Source: Oscillospiraceae bacterium
Lineage (GTDB): Bacteria; Bacillota_A; Clostridia; Oscillospirales; Oscillospiraceae
Direction: 5' to 3'
DNA length: 36,134 nucleotides
Assembly (NCBI GenBank): GCA_902789835.1
Contig: CADAPN010000006.1
Span: forward strand, 1-36,134
Shown: piece by piece, positions 35,978 to 36,134 of the stretch
Position numbering within the stretch: the first letter of the stretch is position 1
Layout of the letters: each line of letters opens with the position of its first letter
Notes under the pieces: generated by a model
What the model saw: only the letters and a program-made list of their open reading frames with translations
Told to the model about the DNA's origin: nothing
Databases searched by the model: none
Translations under genes and position numbers: made by a program

Positions 35978-36042
35978 CGGGGAGAGAGCGCGAGGAAAAC
36001 AGAAATCGTCGAGTGGAGGAGCCTGAAGGAGGAAGCGGGATC

Positions 36043-36134
36043 ATGTGCGGTATCTGTGGATTTATAGACAGAGGACAGAGCTCGGAAGAGCTTCTCCGGG
36101 AAATGATCGATACGATCCGATACCGGGGACCGGA
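36043..36134 (+). CDS. asnB: Second glutamine amidotransferase (AsnB-type), cut by window edge
   Basis: Only 30 codons are visible: MCGICGFIDRGQSSEELLRE followed by MIDTIRYRGPD. Cys2 and the RYRGPD motif fit the class II glutaminase start of AsnB-family asparagine synthetases. AGGAGGA lies upstream. It is clearly different from the left-edge asnB (MCCVMGF start) and is regulated differently (attenuator, no T-box). With so little sequence, another AsnB-like amidotransferase cannot be excluded. Confidence 0.8.
   Translation, partial: MCGICGFIDRGQSSEELLREMIDTIRYRGP

Overview
This window looks like chromosomal DNA of a GC-rich Clostridia-type Bacillota (Oscillospiraceae/Lachnospiraceae-like, by inference). 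The signs are a tRNA-Asn-type T-box, AGGAGG ribosome binding sites, occasional TTG starts, an ANTAR antiterminator beside an ammonium transporter, and the mix of families. It is a nitrogen-assimilation island. Six glutamine amidotransferases lie within 36 kb (two AsnB-type asparagine synthetases, one at each edge and both cut by the window, plus GltB, PyrG, GuaA and GlmS). They sit with the purine genes purA, purB and purC, a branched-chain amino-acid ABC transporter, and an ammonium transporter fused to a PII sensor.

Layout: 1-1000, asnB (minus strand) behind a T-box leader. 1088-5086, a LysR regulator divergent from a Tat-exported ene-reductase-type flavoenzyme, followed by two gene remnants. 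5207-7940, purA-purB (minus). 8228-10801, an unusual degenerate RecA/KaiC-like plus PPDK_N fusion. 10990-20148, gltB-gltD-pyrG-guaA. 20207-22800, a lower-GC accessory patch: a double-glycine-leader SH3b peptide, an HTH/zinc-ribbon regulator, and an AbrB-glycosyltransferase pair. 22919-26187, a U32 peptidase and glmS. 26317-27027, purC (minus). 27622-33052, livJHMGF plus a cytidylate-kinase-like gene. 33214-35734, a pseudo-receiver ANTAR protein divergent from amt-PII. 36043-end, a second asnB.

The main discovery candidate is regulatory. Five promoters (asnB at the left edge, the PPDK-like gene, gltB, glmS and purC) carry an ATA-N9-TAT palindrome containing the LysR-type T-N11-A signature. In all five it is centred exactly 66 bp upstream of the start point inferred from the -10 hexamer, and all five have poor -35 boxes. 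The other promoters recognised here mostly have good -35 boxes, and none has the palindrome in this register. This predicts one LysR-type activator controlling glutamine-consuming steps, the ammonia-assimilating glutamate synthase and a protein of unknown function. The gltB and glmS upstream regions are also colinear over the same 163 nt, with matching leader hairpins. amt-PII and the right-edge asnB instead have strong promoters followed by leader terminators, which suggests attenuation, possibly by the adjacent ANTAR protein.
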